Made by a program: the position numbers and the translations under genes. 13,305 nucleotides of DNA from Calditrichaeota bacterium AABM5.125.24. GTDB taxonomy: Bacteria; Electryoneota; AABM5-125-24; Hatepunaeales; Hatepunaeaceae. Below, one piece after another: positions 13,219 to 13,305 of the stretch; positions within the stretch are counted from its first letter, which is position 1; every line of letters starts with the position of its first letter. Below the pieces are notes generated by a model, which saw only the letters and a program-made list of their open reading frames with translations, was not told where the DNA came from and did no database searches. The stretch is from assembly GCA_002127415.1 (NCBI GenBank), contig MWJR01000147.1, forward strand, positions 1 through 13,305. Reading direction: 5' to 3'.

Positions 13219-13305
13219 ATCCGGTTAATATAGTGTTTCCCGAAGTTATTTTCCTATGTAGCACATACTGACTGCACAATGGTTGGTTGATCCATGAACG
13301 ATTTT

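Overview
The window holds one gas vesicle (gvp) gene cluster, with every convincing gene on the minus strand. The transcript therefore reads from position ~13,200 down to ~84. Gas vesicles are hollow protein shells, built mainly from GvpA, that give buoyancy. The organism is a bacterium: it has Shine-Dalgarno sites, an NtrC-type sigma-54 activator and a -24/-12 promoter. GC content is moderate and several unrelated palindromic repeats are scattered between genes. A Desulfobacterota-like or similar Gram-negative lineage would fit, but nothing in the window proves the taxon. No rRNA, tRNA, transposase, CRISPR array or plasmid gene was seen.

Upstream block (13173 to 7297): an NtrC-family response regulator, a GvpH-like small heat-shock protein, a two-ring CDC48/VAT-type AAA ATPase and two GvpF/GvpL-family proteins. 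The regulator and gvpH-like genes overlap by ATGA, and so do the CDC48 gene and the first gvpF/L gene. The second gvpF/L gene carries a translated palindromic element of about 33 codons. A possible 31-codon ORF lies between the two gvpF/L genes.

Middle (7296 to 7074): the largest gene-free interval, 223 bp. It holds a canonical -24/-12 sigma-54 promoter and, about 85 bp further upstream, a perfect inverted repeat suited to an activator. This promoter drives gvpA and pairs naturally with the NtrC-type regulator at the head of the cluster.

Downstream block (7073 to 84): gvpA; a protein with 33-residue repeats resembling GvpC, fused to a helix-hairpin-helix domain; a stand-alone DnaJ-type zinc-finger protein; gvpN; an unrecognised 108-aa basic coiled-coil protein; gvpF; gvpG; a tandem ArsA/Get3-type ATPase; a GvpS-like protein; and gvpK. 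The order N-x-F-G-x-S-K recalls the N-F-G-L-S-K order of Bacillus megaterium, with the ArsA/Get3-like gene in the slot held there by gvpL.

How the parts may work together (inference): GvpA forms the shell, the 33-residue-repeat protein may brace it, and GvpN, F, L, G, S and K are nucleation and assembly factors. The cluster also carries an unusually large chaperone set: Hsp20/GvpH, a CDC48 unfoldase, a double Get3-like ATPase and a zinc-finger protein of the DnaJ cysteine-rich type. All could handle the very hydrophobic, aggregation-prone GvpA before assembly or remodel it afterwards. Other notable features are two REPIN-like double-hairpin elements, a third palindromic repeat after gvpA, and the in-frame palindromic insertion with four C/G homopolymer tracts inside a gvpF/L gene.
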